Of a stretch of 64,000 nucleotides of DNA, positions 1 to 10,206 are shown one piece after another (position 1 is the stretch's first letter; every line of letters starts with the position of its first letter). The stretch comes from Cordia subcordata (lineage: Eukaryota; Streptophyta; Magnoliopsida; Boraginales; Cordiaceae). Where the stretch lies: positions 1,654,501 through 1,718,500 of the forward strand of contig JAPTOF010000009.1 in the NCBI GenBank assembly GCA_028554755.1, read 5' to 3'. A model generated the notes under the pieces. It was not told the DNA's origin. It did not search any database and saw nothing but the letters and a program-made list of their open reading frames with translations. A program made the translations under genes and the position numbers.

Positions 1-700
1 TTTGTATATCAAATAGTATTTAAAGTAGTCTTTTTGAACTTAATAATATTAATATTTCAGAACAGCATTTAGTGTTTAACTTTTTTTGACAATCTTACCC
101 TTTAATAATATTTTGGCAATTTTTCATCCATCCAATCACTCTTTATATTTTCACATTTTCTTTTAGAAATATAAATCCAAAATCCAAAATAACACAAAAT
201 CATTTCAGTGTCCATCCACATCAAAATATACCAAAAAAGTGCAAGTCTTATTCATCCATGTATTTTTTTTTTTGACAAAATAAGTTTTCAATTAATTGAA
301 AGATATTTCTATAATAATTTTTTCTAATATTAACAAAACTAATTTATCAAAAATAATTTTATTATGCTTTGATAATAAAATATTTTTACAGTAAACATAT
401 ATTTAATTATAGAATAAATTTAACTTATTTAATTAATAATAATGACATTGGAAAGTTATTATAACAATCATAACGCGATATCAATGTCTTTTTACGTCAT
501 TTTGCCTCTAACAGGTAATCTAATAGCTAATTTTGTCAAACATATTTTAATCAATCAATTAGCTAAACAACTATTTGCTAACTGCTAAAATTTAATAACC
601 ATTAGTTATCCAAACTGCTATCAGCTACTCAAATAGTTATTAGTTATTTTAACAACTAATTTTGCCAAACAAACTTTGGTAAGTAGATATATAGAGTCAA
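1..700. other. AT-rich unassigned DNA
   Basis: No reading frame of meaningful length and no recognisable protein motif on either strand. The stretch is very AT-rich, with runs of A and T. Around 500-690 it holds short phrases built from TAGCTAAT and TTTTGCCAAACAAAC, a style common in degenerate plant MITEs, but I could not pair two inverted ends. It is probably the outer flank of the solo LTR that follows. Confidence 0.5.
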
Positions 701-1674
701 GACTTGCGTGTCATGATTCATGAGTTTTTATAAAAATTTTATTTAAGATGTGTCATTGGTTTATTGTGTGCTAGTGCGGGTGTCGAATCCACGAGAAAGC
801 TACTTGTGGAGTAAATTCTAAGAAGTGTGTCTAAGAAAAGTGCCTAAAAAGAAACCTAAACTATTAATCTTTTTGTACTATTTGGATGGAATAGAGCTCT
901 GTGTGAAATGGAAATCTAAACTAACAACTAAACTAAGGGAAATGGGAATGGAAAGCTAGGGAAACAAGCTAATCCTAGAAGGAAACTAATAAATGGAAGA
1001 TTAGGGTGATTATCGTTTGATTATGGGTGAGTCTATATTCTTATGCTGTGGAATTTGGTTGATGGTTTAACTATTATAGGTCGCTCTACACTAGGTCTCT
1101 AATTAGCTTTCTAATTTATCCTTAGGACTCGATGTGGGTCATCCCTAGGTGACGTCTACCTAGAGTCACGGCATGGTCCTTATGACCTAGAGCTTTAGGA
1201 TTGACTAATTAGTAATTGAGTGAGTTAGATCGAGCCTACCATAGTGCCTAAACCATTGGCAGGATTTAAAGCCAAGACCTAGTGCCACTACGGTTGACTA
1301 AACCTACCCAAATACCTATTGGATAGGTTTAAAACCAAATGATACTCGATCTAGAGTAGCCCTAAGTTCAGTGTCATCGATTAAGGTCACAATAGTGGGA
1401 TTTGGCCATTTGAGTGTAATCATACATGTTCTAAACTATGGCATTCGTGAATATATGGACATACTCGACTACCAAACATTGTCATGCTCTGGTTACACCT
1501 CATCATGCATTAAAGACCAACATGTGTGCTATTAACATCATATTTACTACTAAGGTATGCAAATACACATATAGACACATATAGGAGCAATACCCCCTTC
1601 ATATAAACATCACACAAACACATAGACATGCTCATATAATGTTCTAGAAGTGTTAATAACAAATAGACATCAAT

Positions 1675-1790
1675 ATATATATATATACGTATATATATAT
1701 ATATGTATACATTTATATATGTATATATGTAGGCATTTTATCAAACACATAGACATATATGAAAAATGGCCATTGAACAATAAAATCAAA

Positions 1791-1825
<35 letters not shown>

Positions 1826-1910
1826 TACATTTATATATGTATATATATAGGCATTTTATCAGACACATAGACAACTATGAAAAATAGCCATTGAACAATA
1901 AAATCAAAGC
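1675..1910. repeat. Two tandem ~118-bp units with (TA)n tracts
   Basis: Two adjacent near-identical segments end in the same phrase 'aataaaatcaaagc' at about 1792 and 1910. Each begins with a TA dinucleotide run and holds 'ggcattttatca' and 'acacatagaca'. A further short TA run follows at 1911-1926. The duplication lies inside the solo LTR and is absent at the matching place in the LTRs of A, B and D, where only a single (AT)n tract occurs. The short open frame at 1650-1850 is only an effect of the TA repeats. Confidence 0.75.
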
Positions 1911-2249
1911 ATATATATATATATATTAAACCATCAAATCCCATAATAATCAAGTATTTTATCAACCCATAATACGAGCTAAATCACCCTAAATAAATCT
2001 ACTCATACATGGAATAAAATAGGATGAAAGACAAATGAAAGAAATCCCCTTTATCCTTGCAATCTTTATACAAATCTTTGAGCAAATCTTCAATTCCCAA
2101 GTGTTTGAATCCCTCTAAGAAGTTTGAATCTAAGTGTTTATGTGTGTGGATGGGTGTGTGTAAAGTCGGTGACATAGGGTTTAATATGTGCGAAATGGGT
2201 GTGAAGAGTATGTGCAAACTGATTCTTGAAATGTTGAAAAATGGGGCCC

Positions 2250-2262
2250 TATTTATAGCTAT
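2250..2262 (-). promoter_or_regulatory. TATA box of the solo LTR
   Basis: The minus strand reads AGCTATAAATAGG. It lies about 350-400 bp inside the LTR when counted from its minus-strand start and with element H removed, which is where the TATA boxes of the other Athila LTRs here sit. It probably marks the U3/R transition. Confidence 0.5.
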
Positions 2263-2389
2263 TTACGGTGCTACCGGTAAAGGAGATCGACCAGTTCTTC
2301 AAATGAAGTCAAATCTCCATCTTCTTTGCTTCCGGCCTTCACCCTACGACCCGTACACTTCAATTCTTCATCGCCCATCATCTTGCAAG

Positions 2390-2394
2390 CTCGT
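2390..2394. repeat. Target site duplication of element H, left copy (CTCGT)
   Basis: CTCGT directly before the TGTCACG end of element H. The same five bases follow the other end at 9498-9502. Removing H and one copy restores the continuous solo LTR. Confidence 0.92.
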
Positions 2395-5300
2395 TGTCAC
2401 GCCATGTAAATTTCACCAAATAAATGTTAATGGCGTGATTACCGCAAGTTTAAGAGTGTCAAATCCTAGGCCAGCAAGGCTAAACTCACAAATAATTCAA
2501 ACCACCATAGTATAGAATTAAGGCAACTAAACCATAAAAACACAAACCTACAAATCATAAAACTTAGGCGTAATATCCACACAACACAGACTTACAAACA
2601 CAATTACCACTAAATAATCATATTTATAGTTCTAACCAAAGTGTCTCTCTTTATCTCCAGTTAATCTATTGGTCCACCAACTTCTAATCATTCTTTTGGT
2701 TGCTATCTCGTATGCACTAAGAGATTTTCCCCTTTACTCTACAAACGGAAGCATAGAACAATTGAATGAGCAAAACAAAGCTCAGTAAGTGGAAATCCCA
2801 AAGGGTATAGGAAACTAGGGCAATAGCTTTGAACAATTAAATGGTACACATTAAACTTAAGTAGCAACATATAATAAAAAGAATACTTTATAATGATCAC
2901 ATTATCATTTAAGTGATAACAGAATTTGAAAGCAATGGAATAGGGCATTAAGACTTATGGAGGGCACGGAGTGGAATCATTGTAGAATGGAAACTGCCAT
3001 GTAGGTTATACCATCGGTTCACTAAAGACTAAATAGGCATCATATAGCTCTCACAAATATTTAAAAGATAAGTATTATGACATATGATATGAGCTTTACT
3101 TCTAAGGGAACAATAACAAGTCACCATGAGGTGCTAATAGAAGACTAGTTAGAAAGAAGTAGATAAAAAACAGAATAACAAGCTTTCATAAGGTTGAGCA
3201 TAGGGCACTATATATCTAAACATAGGTCGATATAACTCAAAAATGGCACAACTAAATGTATGGTGGTAGAGGCTTAATGGAACAAAATTATTCGAGACAA
3301 ATACAAGCCATGAAACCTAAGATAAAGTCACATTTAACATGACGATGGAATGTAACCAAGTAACGTTAAAAGACATTTCTAGGAAAGAAGAAACTAATGG
3401 TAACATGAGCAATAAAGAAAGTGGGATTAAGTGACTAAGTCGAGTCAATGCGGAACATAAGAAAATGAAATCCATAATGCACTAAACACAAACTTATTCA
3501 CATGATTGTAGGGGTATAACTAAAGACAAAGGATAAGCACATAATGCTTAGTAGGCGTATCCGAGTGGAAATAGGAGGGCCATGTATACAAAGACATAAG
3601 CGATTGATCGAATAGAACAAAGAGCTAGTTAGGAGAAGAGGTTTGACAATAGAGGCATAAGGGAAGTAACTGAAGATGACATATAGAATGACTTATAGGA
3701 TGGTCAGTGTTATCAAAACTAAATATGGATCACTTGTATTGATACTATGATGATTTAGCTAGGAACAAAATATTACGCTAATCATACGAATACAAAACAT
3801 ATACTCAAAGATAGAAAGTATGAGATGACAGATAGAGCAAAAGATCACCTATGCAGAAACACAATGGATCCCCTATATGGAAACATAATGGGTCACTTAT
3901 ACGGAAACACAATGATTCGCTTATATGAAGACACAACGGATTAGTTATACGAGACCTCAATGTATCTCTTATACGAAAGCACAAATGGCATAGCCAGGGA
4001 CAAGATGGCTACCCTATCGTAAGTTGTAGCTACATTTACTCATGTAGCTCTGGTCACAAGTTGAGTACTACGCCCGTACCAGGCAAAACACATGATACAA
4101 GGTGAGTACTAAGCCCCCACCAGGAGATAGGTGCACCTCTTACACATACACATAACAAACATATATACAACTTACGATAACAAACGAATTATATTTTGCC
4201 ACATGATCTCGAAGGTGCATAGGAGAATGACTATCACAAAAAGAAGCTCACAACAGAATATGACTCAAAGTGATGATCAAAGATGATTCAAGGCAAAGAT
4301 CCAAGAGAGATCACTTGTAGGGACATGAAAAATATGACAGAGGAAACGAAATGCAAGGTCACACACGAAAGACACAACTCGAATAGGACTGAAGGAGTGG
4401 TGATACATAAAGAGGTGAACAAAGATCAAAATCAACTTACTACAAAAACAAGGAGGAAATAAGATACTAGTGGAGATCTCATAATGACCAAAGGTGATAG
4501 TACAAAAAGAAAGCTAAGAAATTTCTTAAGACACATAAGATGAAGCATAGCGATTTTGAGCTCCCAAATGATGCTAAAAAGAAATGAGTTGTATTACAAA
4601 AGTATACCCAAGAATATAATTGGAGATGATTCATGAAGTTTAAGTTATTTTCCTTGGCCATGAGGACTTTGGGATACGTATCTAGGGAAGTCACTTGAAT
4701 CAAAGGCTTGAAATGTGAACTCCTTTTAGAGATTGACCAAGAGTTAAGATGCTAAAATAGAAATTTCGCTTATCATTCGTAAGACATAAGAGACAATCAT
4801 GTTAAACTCAGGAAGAGTTGTAGTAGGCAACAATATTTCACAAATGGTCGTGATATCTCAATTCTTTATGTCAAGATGAAACATAAGAGCCAAAGGATTT
4901 TCTTCTAATAGTACTTGAGATAGTTATATTCAGCCATAAAGGATATTACAACCATGGAATAAATTTAAAAAAAAAACTTTGTGAAGAACCACTTAAGACA
5001 TGACATATACAATGATTAAGTAGAAATGAAGATGGACTTAAGGTTAATATTACAAAGCGTAATGGGAGAGGTAGGGATTCCAACAAGGAAAAGGAATTCT
5101 TCACTTACCTTATATCAAGCATCAAAATCCTCAATATTTAGCACCTAGTCAAGTCTTCAACAAAGCAACTCAACAAGCCAATCTAAAGACCTCAAAAATG
5201 AAATTCCACTATTAGATTAAAAGCCCCATAAGTCAGGAAGACGCCCCTAAAATTTCAACTCAATCCAACAAAGATTCACCATTATATCGCACCCAATACC

Positions 5301-5812
5301 AAAGTGGCGCAGGCAGTGACAAGAATTTTACGGCTCTTATGTTTCTTTGTTTTGCTTCTATTCCCTTTATTTCCTCGAGAAATCCAATCACATATTACAA
5401 CTAACCACTAATCACATTATGTTTTCTCCAATAATTATGCAAATAAAAATTCAAGAATACAAGATTAATAAAAAACTCATTACTTAGCAACTTGCAGTTT
5501 AAACAAATATTTTAACACAAAGATGAAACTAACATCGTATTGGATATACAAATGAAACCCACTTGCAAGGTAATGCTTAGGCTTTCTTGAGTGATCCATG
5601 AGGAAAGTAAACTATTGTAAGCTCTCTCTCTCTGTGGCTTTTTTTTTACGCTAAAAATCCCCTAAAGAAATAGCCAAAATGAGGTAATAAAAAGAAGGTT
5701 GAAATCTCTAGAACCTAGAGATATTTATCTCTAATTTTCAAAATCACAAAATGACCCCAATTAGAATTATGAATTTTACTTTTGCCCCTTGACAAAATTT
5801 TAGGATATTACA
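2395..5812 (-). repeat. Element H LTR (3' LTR in element orientation)
   Basis: 3418 bp, beginning TGTCACGCC and ending ATATTACA on the plus strand. It aligns along its whole length with 5999-9497, with many scattered substitutions and small indels, so the insertion is not recent. It contains a 24-bp minisatellite (3843-3986) and a twice-repeated phrase 'caaggtgagtacta' near 4060-4110. Small minus-strand frames such as 2739-2948 occur in both LTR copies but show no recognisable domain. Confidence 0.85.
3843..3986 (+). repeat. 24-bp minisatellite, six degenerate units
   Basis: Six consecutive units follow the pattern GATCRCYTATRYRGAAACACAATG, each 24 bp. The same array in the other LTR of H has seven units. 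Because 24 is a multiple of three, the array gives a spurious repetitive reading frame. Function, if any, is unknown. Confidence 0.8.
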
Positions 5813-5826
5813 TTCTCCCCTCAATA
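5813..5826 (-). other. Polypurine tract of element H
   Basis: The minus strand reads TATTGAGGGGAGAA directly before the LTR start TGTAATATCC. A purine tract abutting the 3' LTR is the plus-strand DNA primer of LTR retroelements, which fixes the orientation of H as minus. Confidence 0.8.
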
Positions 5827-5983
5827 AAAAGTTTCGTCCTTGAAACTTACTCCAATTTAGAACTTTCAATTCTAAATCCTCAAGAAGTTTCCTACTTCCA
5901 CAAATATAAGTTAAACATATCTCAAACTCTTAGATTTAAAGCTCAGACATTCTCATTAAAGCCTCATAGGGTCATAACCTATT

Positions 5984-5996
5984 GCTCTGGTACCAA
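5984..5996 (-). other. Primer binding site of element H (tRNA-Met type)
   Basis: The minus strand reads TTGGTACCAGAGC two bases after the LTR end (GGCGTGACA). It differs by one base from the common TGGTATCAGAGC site complementary to initiator methionine tRNA. Confidence 0.8.
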
Positions 5997-7460
5997 CTTG
6001 TCACGCCTCGAAAATTTCCTCAAATAAACTTTAAGGGCATGACTGCTACAACCCTAAGAGTGTCAAATCCTAGGCCAGTAAGGCTAAACTCACAAACAAT
6101 TTAAACCACCACAATATAGAATTAGGGCAACTAAACCATAAAAACACAGACCTACAAATCATAAAACTTAACCGTATCTATGCCAACTACTTAAATATCC
6201 ACACAACATAGACTTACAGTCACAATTACCAACGAATAATCATATTTGTAGTTCTACCCGATGTGTCTTTGCTCATCTCCAATTAATCTATTGGCCCACC
6301 AACTTCTCATCATTCTTTTGGTTGCCATCTCACACGTACTAAGAGATTTCCCCCTTTACTCTACAAATTAAAGCACATAATATTTAAATGAGCGAAACAA
6401 TGCTCAGTAAGTGGAAATCCCAAAGGGTAGAGGAGACTAGGGTAATAGCTTTGAACAATTGAATTGTACATATCAAACTTATGTAGCAACATATAATAAA
6501 AAGAATACTTTATAAAGATCACATTATCATTTAAGTGATAACAAATTTTGAAAGGAATGGAATAGGACATTAACACTTACGGAGGGCACGAAGTAGAATC
6601 ATTATAGAATGGAAGCTGCCATGTAGGTTATGCCATCGGTCCACCAATGACTGAAGAGGGGTCATATGGTTCTCGCAAATAGTTTAAAGATAAGTGGTAT
6701 AACATATGATATGAGCTTACTTCTAAAGGAACAATAACAAGCCACCATGAGGTGCTAATGAAAGACTAGTTAGAAAGAAGTAGATAAAAACATAATAAGA
6801 AGCTTTCATAAGGCTAAGCGTAGGGCACTATATATCTAAACATAGGTCAATATAACTCAAAAATGGCATAACTTAATGTGTGGCAGTGGAGGCTCAATGG
6901 AACAACATTATTCGAGACAAATACAAGCCATGAAACCTAAGATTGAGTCACATTCAGCAAGACGATGGAACGTAATCAAGCAACATTAGATGACATTTCT
7001 AGGAAAGAAGAAACTATGGTAAAACAAGCAATAAAGAAAGTGGGATTAAGTGACTAAGTCGTGTTAACGTAGAACAGAAGAAAATGAAATCCATAATACA
7101 CTAAATACAAACTTATTCACATGAATATAGGGGTATAACTAAAGATAAAGGATAAGCATATAATGCTTATTAGGCGTAGCCTAGCTGAAATAGGAAGGCT
7201 ATGTATACAAAGACATGAGCGATTGACCGAATAGAAGAAAGTGCTTGTTAAAAGAAGAGGTCTAACCAAAAAGGCATAAGGGTAGTAACAGAGGATGACA
7301 TATAGACAGACCTGTAGGATGGTTAGTGTTATCAAAACTAAATAAGGATCACTCGTATCTATACTAAGATGATGTAGCTAGGAATAAAATATTGTCTAAT
7401 CATACGAATACAGAACACATATTGAAAGGTAGAAAGTATGCAATGATAGATAGAGCAAAA

Positions 7461-7627
7461 GATCATCTATATAGAAACACAACGGATCCTTTTTATGGAA
7501 ACATAATAGGTCACTTATACAAAAACACAAGGTTCGCTTATTCGAAGATACAACGGATCGCTTATACAAAGACACAATGGATTACTTATATGAGACCTTA
7601 TCGGATCATTTATATGGAAGCATAAAT
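7461..7627 (+). repeat. 24-bp minisatellite, seven degenerate units
   Basis: Counterpart of 3843-3986 in the other H LTR, with one more unit. The frame at 7392-7625 is open only because the unit length is a multiple of three. It is followed by two 41-bp-spaced copies of 'cacaaggtgagtacta'. Confidence 0.8.
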
Positions 7628-9296
7628 GGTATAGCCAAGGACAAGATGGCTAGCCTATCATAAGCTGTAGCTACATTTACCCGTGCAGCTCTAGTCACAA
7701 GGTGAGTACTATGCCTCCACTAGACAAAACACATAACACAAGGTGAGTACTAAGCCCTCACCAGGCGATAGGTGCACCCCTTACACATACACATAACACA
7801 TATATATACATCTTATGATAATGAACAAATGATATTTTGGCACATGATCCTGAAGGCGCATAGGAGAACGACCATCATAGAAAGAATCTCACAACAAAAT
7901 ATGACTCAAAGTGATGATAAAAAATGATTCAAGGCAAAGATCAAAGAGAGATCACTTGTAGGGATATGACAAATATGACAGAGGAAGCGAAACACGAGGT
8001 CACACTTAAGAGACACAACTCGAATAGGACTGAAAGGGTGGCGATACACAAAAGAGTGAACAAAGATCAAAATCAACTTACTACAAATACAAGGAGGAAA
8101 TAAGATACTAGTGGAGATCTTATAATGACCAAAGGTGATACGTACAAAAAAAAAAGCTAAGAAATTTCGTAAGACACATAAGATGAAGGATAGTGGTTTT
8201 GAGCTCTTAAATGACACTAAAAAGAAATGAGTACTATTTCAAAAGTGTACATAAGAATTTAATGAAAGATGCTTCACGAAGTTTAAGTTATTTTCCTTGG
8301 CCACGAGGACTTTGGAAAAAGTATCTAGGGAAGTCACTTGAATCAAAGGCTTATAATGAAAACTCCTTATAGAGATTGACCGAGTTAAGATGCTAAAATG
8401 GAAATTTCGCTTATCACTCATAAGACTTAAGTGACAATCAAGTTAAACTCAGGAAGAGTTATGGTAGGCAACAATATTTCACATAAGGTCATGATATCTC
8501 TTATGATAGGCAACAATATTTCACCATGATATCTCAACTCTTAATGTCAAGATGGAACATAAGAGCCAAAAGATTTACTTTTAACAGCACTTGAGATGGT
8601 TATATTCAGCCATAGACGATATTACAACCATGGAGCAAATAAAAAAAAAAAAACAAACTTTGCAAAGAACCATTTAAGACATGACATATACAATGATTAA
8701 ATAGGAATGAAGATGGACTTAAGGATAATATTACAAAACATAATAGGAGAGGTAGGGATTCTAGCAAGGAAAAGGAATTCCTTAACTCATATAGAGCATC
8801 AAAATCCTCAACATTTAGCAACTAGTCAAGTCTTCAACCGAGCAACTCAATAGACTAATCTAAAGACCTCAAAAATGAAATTCCACCTTTGGATAAGAAG
8901 CCCCATAAGTCAAGAACACTTATAATTTCAGCTCAATCCAACAAAGATTCACTGTTTGATCAAACCCAATACCAAAGTGGCACAGGCAGCGATGAGAATT
9001 TTACAGCCCATATGTTTCTTTGTGTTGCTTCTATTCCCTTTACTTCCTCAAGAAATCTAATCACATATTACAACTAACCACTAATCACATTATGTTTCCT
9101 CCAATAATTATGCAAAATAAAACTTCAAGAATGCAAGATTAATCAAAGACTCATTACTTAGCAACTTAAGCTTTAAACAAATATTTTAACATAAAGATGA
9201 AACTAACCTTGTATTGGATATACAGATGAAACCCACTTGCAAGGTCATGCTTGAGCTCTCTTGAGTCATCCATAAAGAAAGTAAATAATGGCAAGT

Positions 9297-9319
9297 TCTC
9301 TCTCTCTCTCTCTCTCTCT
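9297..9319. repeat. (CT)n microsatellite
   Basis: An uninterrupted TC dinucleotide run. The matching place in the other LTR copy (about 5617-5632) has a shorter run, so the tract expanded or shrank after insertion. Confidence 0.9.
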
Positions 9320-9497
9320 TTGTGGTTTTTTTGACGTTGAAAGGCCCTAAAAAAAGCAGCCAAAATGAAGTAATAAAAAGGGGGTGAAATCTCTAGAACC
9401 TGGAGATATTTATCTCTAATTTTCAAAATCACAAAACGACCCCAATTAGAATTATGAGTTTTACTTTTACCCCTTGACAAAATTTCAGGATATTACA

Positions 9498-9502
9498 CTC
9501 GT
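9498..9502. repeat. Target site duplication of element H, right copy (CTCGT)
   Basis: Exact partner of 2390-2394, directly after the ATATTACA end of element H. Confidence 0.92.
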
Positions 9503-9701
9503 GATTAACCCAAGACTCACCTAAATCATAAAAAATGAGTAATTAGTGTAGGGTTTATCTATAAAACTCAACTACATACAATTATCTTCGCTTAAGCTTA
9601 ATTCTACCATATGTACCATACTAATGCCACTTACAAGCACAAAGCACCTCAAGAACATAGAGAAAATGCAATGCAAATACATACAAAATCAAGACACATC
9701 A
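9503..9701 (-). mobile_element. Solo Athila-type LTR, right part (LTR start)
   Basis: On the minus strand this begins TGATGTGTCTTGATTTTG at 9701 and continues with the conserved early-LTR phrases seen in A, B and D ('tttgcattg', 'ggcattagtatggtacat', 'gatttaggtgagtc'). It is continuous with the left part once element H and one CTCGT are removed. To its right there is no purine tract, which supports a solo LTR. Confidence 0.78.
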
Positions 9702-10160
9702 TTGTTGTTATTATTATCATTATTATTATTATTAGAACAAGATAATTTTTTTTATAATCACATATATGTTTCTTTATGAAATTAATTTTTTAATGACGCA
9801 TTTATATCAAAATTTTAAAAGATATTTTTTAAAATATATAAAAGTCTCACATGAAAAAATCTCAAGAATCAAATCCATCATATAAGCTCCTAGACCACTC
9901 ATCATATGCATTAGTTGTACAAACAAGATAAGGTGACACGTGTCTCACCCAACAAACTATAAATATGATCCTTTGGTTCCAAATAAGCTAACTCATTCAT
10001 TCTCACTCACTCACTTCCTCACATTTACTCTAAAGTGAAAATACTGACATAGGTATCAGAGGCTCTTTGGTTAACACCACACTAGTGCTTAGTTCTATCT
10101 GTTTTGTAGGTTACATCCACCAGAGCAACCTTTGGAACATTTCATCTGGTTCTTTACAAG
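9702..10160 (+). mobile_element. Probable 5' LTR of Tat-type element C
   Basis: The stretch ends in '...tctttaca' just before a decayed primer site, and has a promoter-like G-box and TATA box at 9935-9966. The left limit is not visible: 9702-9830 is AT-rich with ATT repeats and may be flank rather than LTR. A start near the TGAAAAAATCTC phrase at about 9853 is possible. No 3' LTR partner is left in the window, because the right end of C is cut at about 37053, so the ends cannot be confirmed by comparison. Confidence 0.5.
9935..9966 (+). promoter_or_regulatory. G-box and TATA box of element C LTR
   Basis: A perfect 10-bp palindrome GACACGTGTC (9935-9944, with a CACGTG core) stands about 12 bp before CTATAAATAT (9957-9966). 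CACGTG is the known site of plant bZIP and bHLH regulators in light and abscisic-acid responses. The spacing suggests a core promoter, but use is not shown. Confidence 0.5.
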
Positions 10161-10165
10161 ATTAG

Positions 10166-10184
10166 ATTAGCATTGTCTATGGGG
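10166..10184 (+). other. Decayed primer binding site of element C
   Basis: The stretch resembles the Tat-type site ATTGGCGCCGTCTGTGGGGA with several changes in the GGCGCCG core, mostly G-to-A or C-to-T, consistent with decay of methylated cytosines. It lies just after the presumed LTR end and 23 bp before the first gag codon. Confidence 0.6.
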
Positions 10185-10206
10185 ATCTTGATTTGATATT
10201 CCCATT

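Larger units (their letters stand above)
700..2394 (-). mobile_element. Solo Athila-type LTR, left part (LTR 3' side)
   Basis: Read on the minus strand, this piece joins 9503-9701 to make one LTR of roughly 1.8-1.9 kb, interrupted by element H. It matches the LTRs of elements A, B and D in order: a TATA box near 2250-2262, two short hairpins near 1255-1340, the conserved block around 'taaggaccatgccgtg' near 1160-1190, and the 'cctcc...gtggattcgacacc' type end near 785-805. No primer site or gag lies to its left and no polypurine tract to its right, so it is a solo LTR rather than the end of a full element. Its left limit is uncertain (about 700-770) and I could not find its target duplication. 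Confidence 0.72.
5813..5998 (-). other. Element H interior, 186 bp, no coding capacity
   Basis: The whole interior between the two LTRs. On the minus strand it runs from the primer site through about 160 bp of ordinary sequence to a phrase 'caaggacgaaactttttattg' next to the purine tract. Such a phrase lies just after the pol stop in Del/Tekay-type elements (recalled, not checked), so the interior looks like the 5' leader joined to the extreme 3' end with gag-pol removed. The plus-strand frame at 5782-6027 crosses the LTR border and is not a gene. Confidence 0.8.
2395..9497 (-). mobile_element. Element H: non-coding LTR retroelement with giant LTRs and 186-bp interior
   Basis: A complete insertion by structure: two long direct repeats (2395-5812 and 5999-9497) with TG...CA ends, a 5-bp CTCGT duplication on both sides, and between the LTRs only 186 bp. 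That interior has a tRNA-Met-type primer site next to one LTR and a purine tract next to the other, both in minus orientation. No gag or pol reading frame exists. The interior ends and the LTR start (minus strand TGTAATATCC) resemble Del/Tekay chromovirus elements, from which it may derive; that assignment rests on memory of the family style. It must have depended on another element's proteins. It lies inside the solo Athila LTR and is therefore younger than it. Confidence 0.88.
5999..9497 (-). repeat. Element H LTR (5' LTR in element orientation)
   Basis: 3499 bp, same ends as the other copy (TGTCACGCC...ATATTACA). It is longer mainly through a local duplication of 'taggcaacaatatttcac' near 8465-8530, a seventh minisatellite unit and a longer CT run at 9297-9319. 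Frames at 6361-6576 and 7906-8217 on the minus strand mirror those of the first LTR and look like chance frames in repeated sequence. Confidence 0.85.

Noticed and set aside
500..690. Possible MITE with TTTTGCCAAACAAAC-type end
   Set aside because: The two similar phrases ('ctaattttgtcaaaca' and 'ctaattttgccaaaca') are in direct, not inverted, orientation and no target duplication could be seen.
1650..1850. Open frame of 66 codons rich in Tyr and Ile
   Set aside because: Produced by TA dinucleotide repeats inside the solo LTR; no protein signal.
2739..2948. Minus-strand frame conserved between the two LTRs of H (also at 6361-6576)
   Set aside because: Similarity follows from the LTRs being copies. 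There is no recognisable domain, and the frame is hydrophobic and AT-driven.
7392..7625. 77-codon repetitive frame
   Set aside because: Explained by the 24-bp minisatellite, whose unit is a multiple of three.
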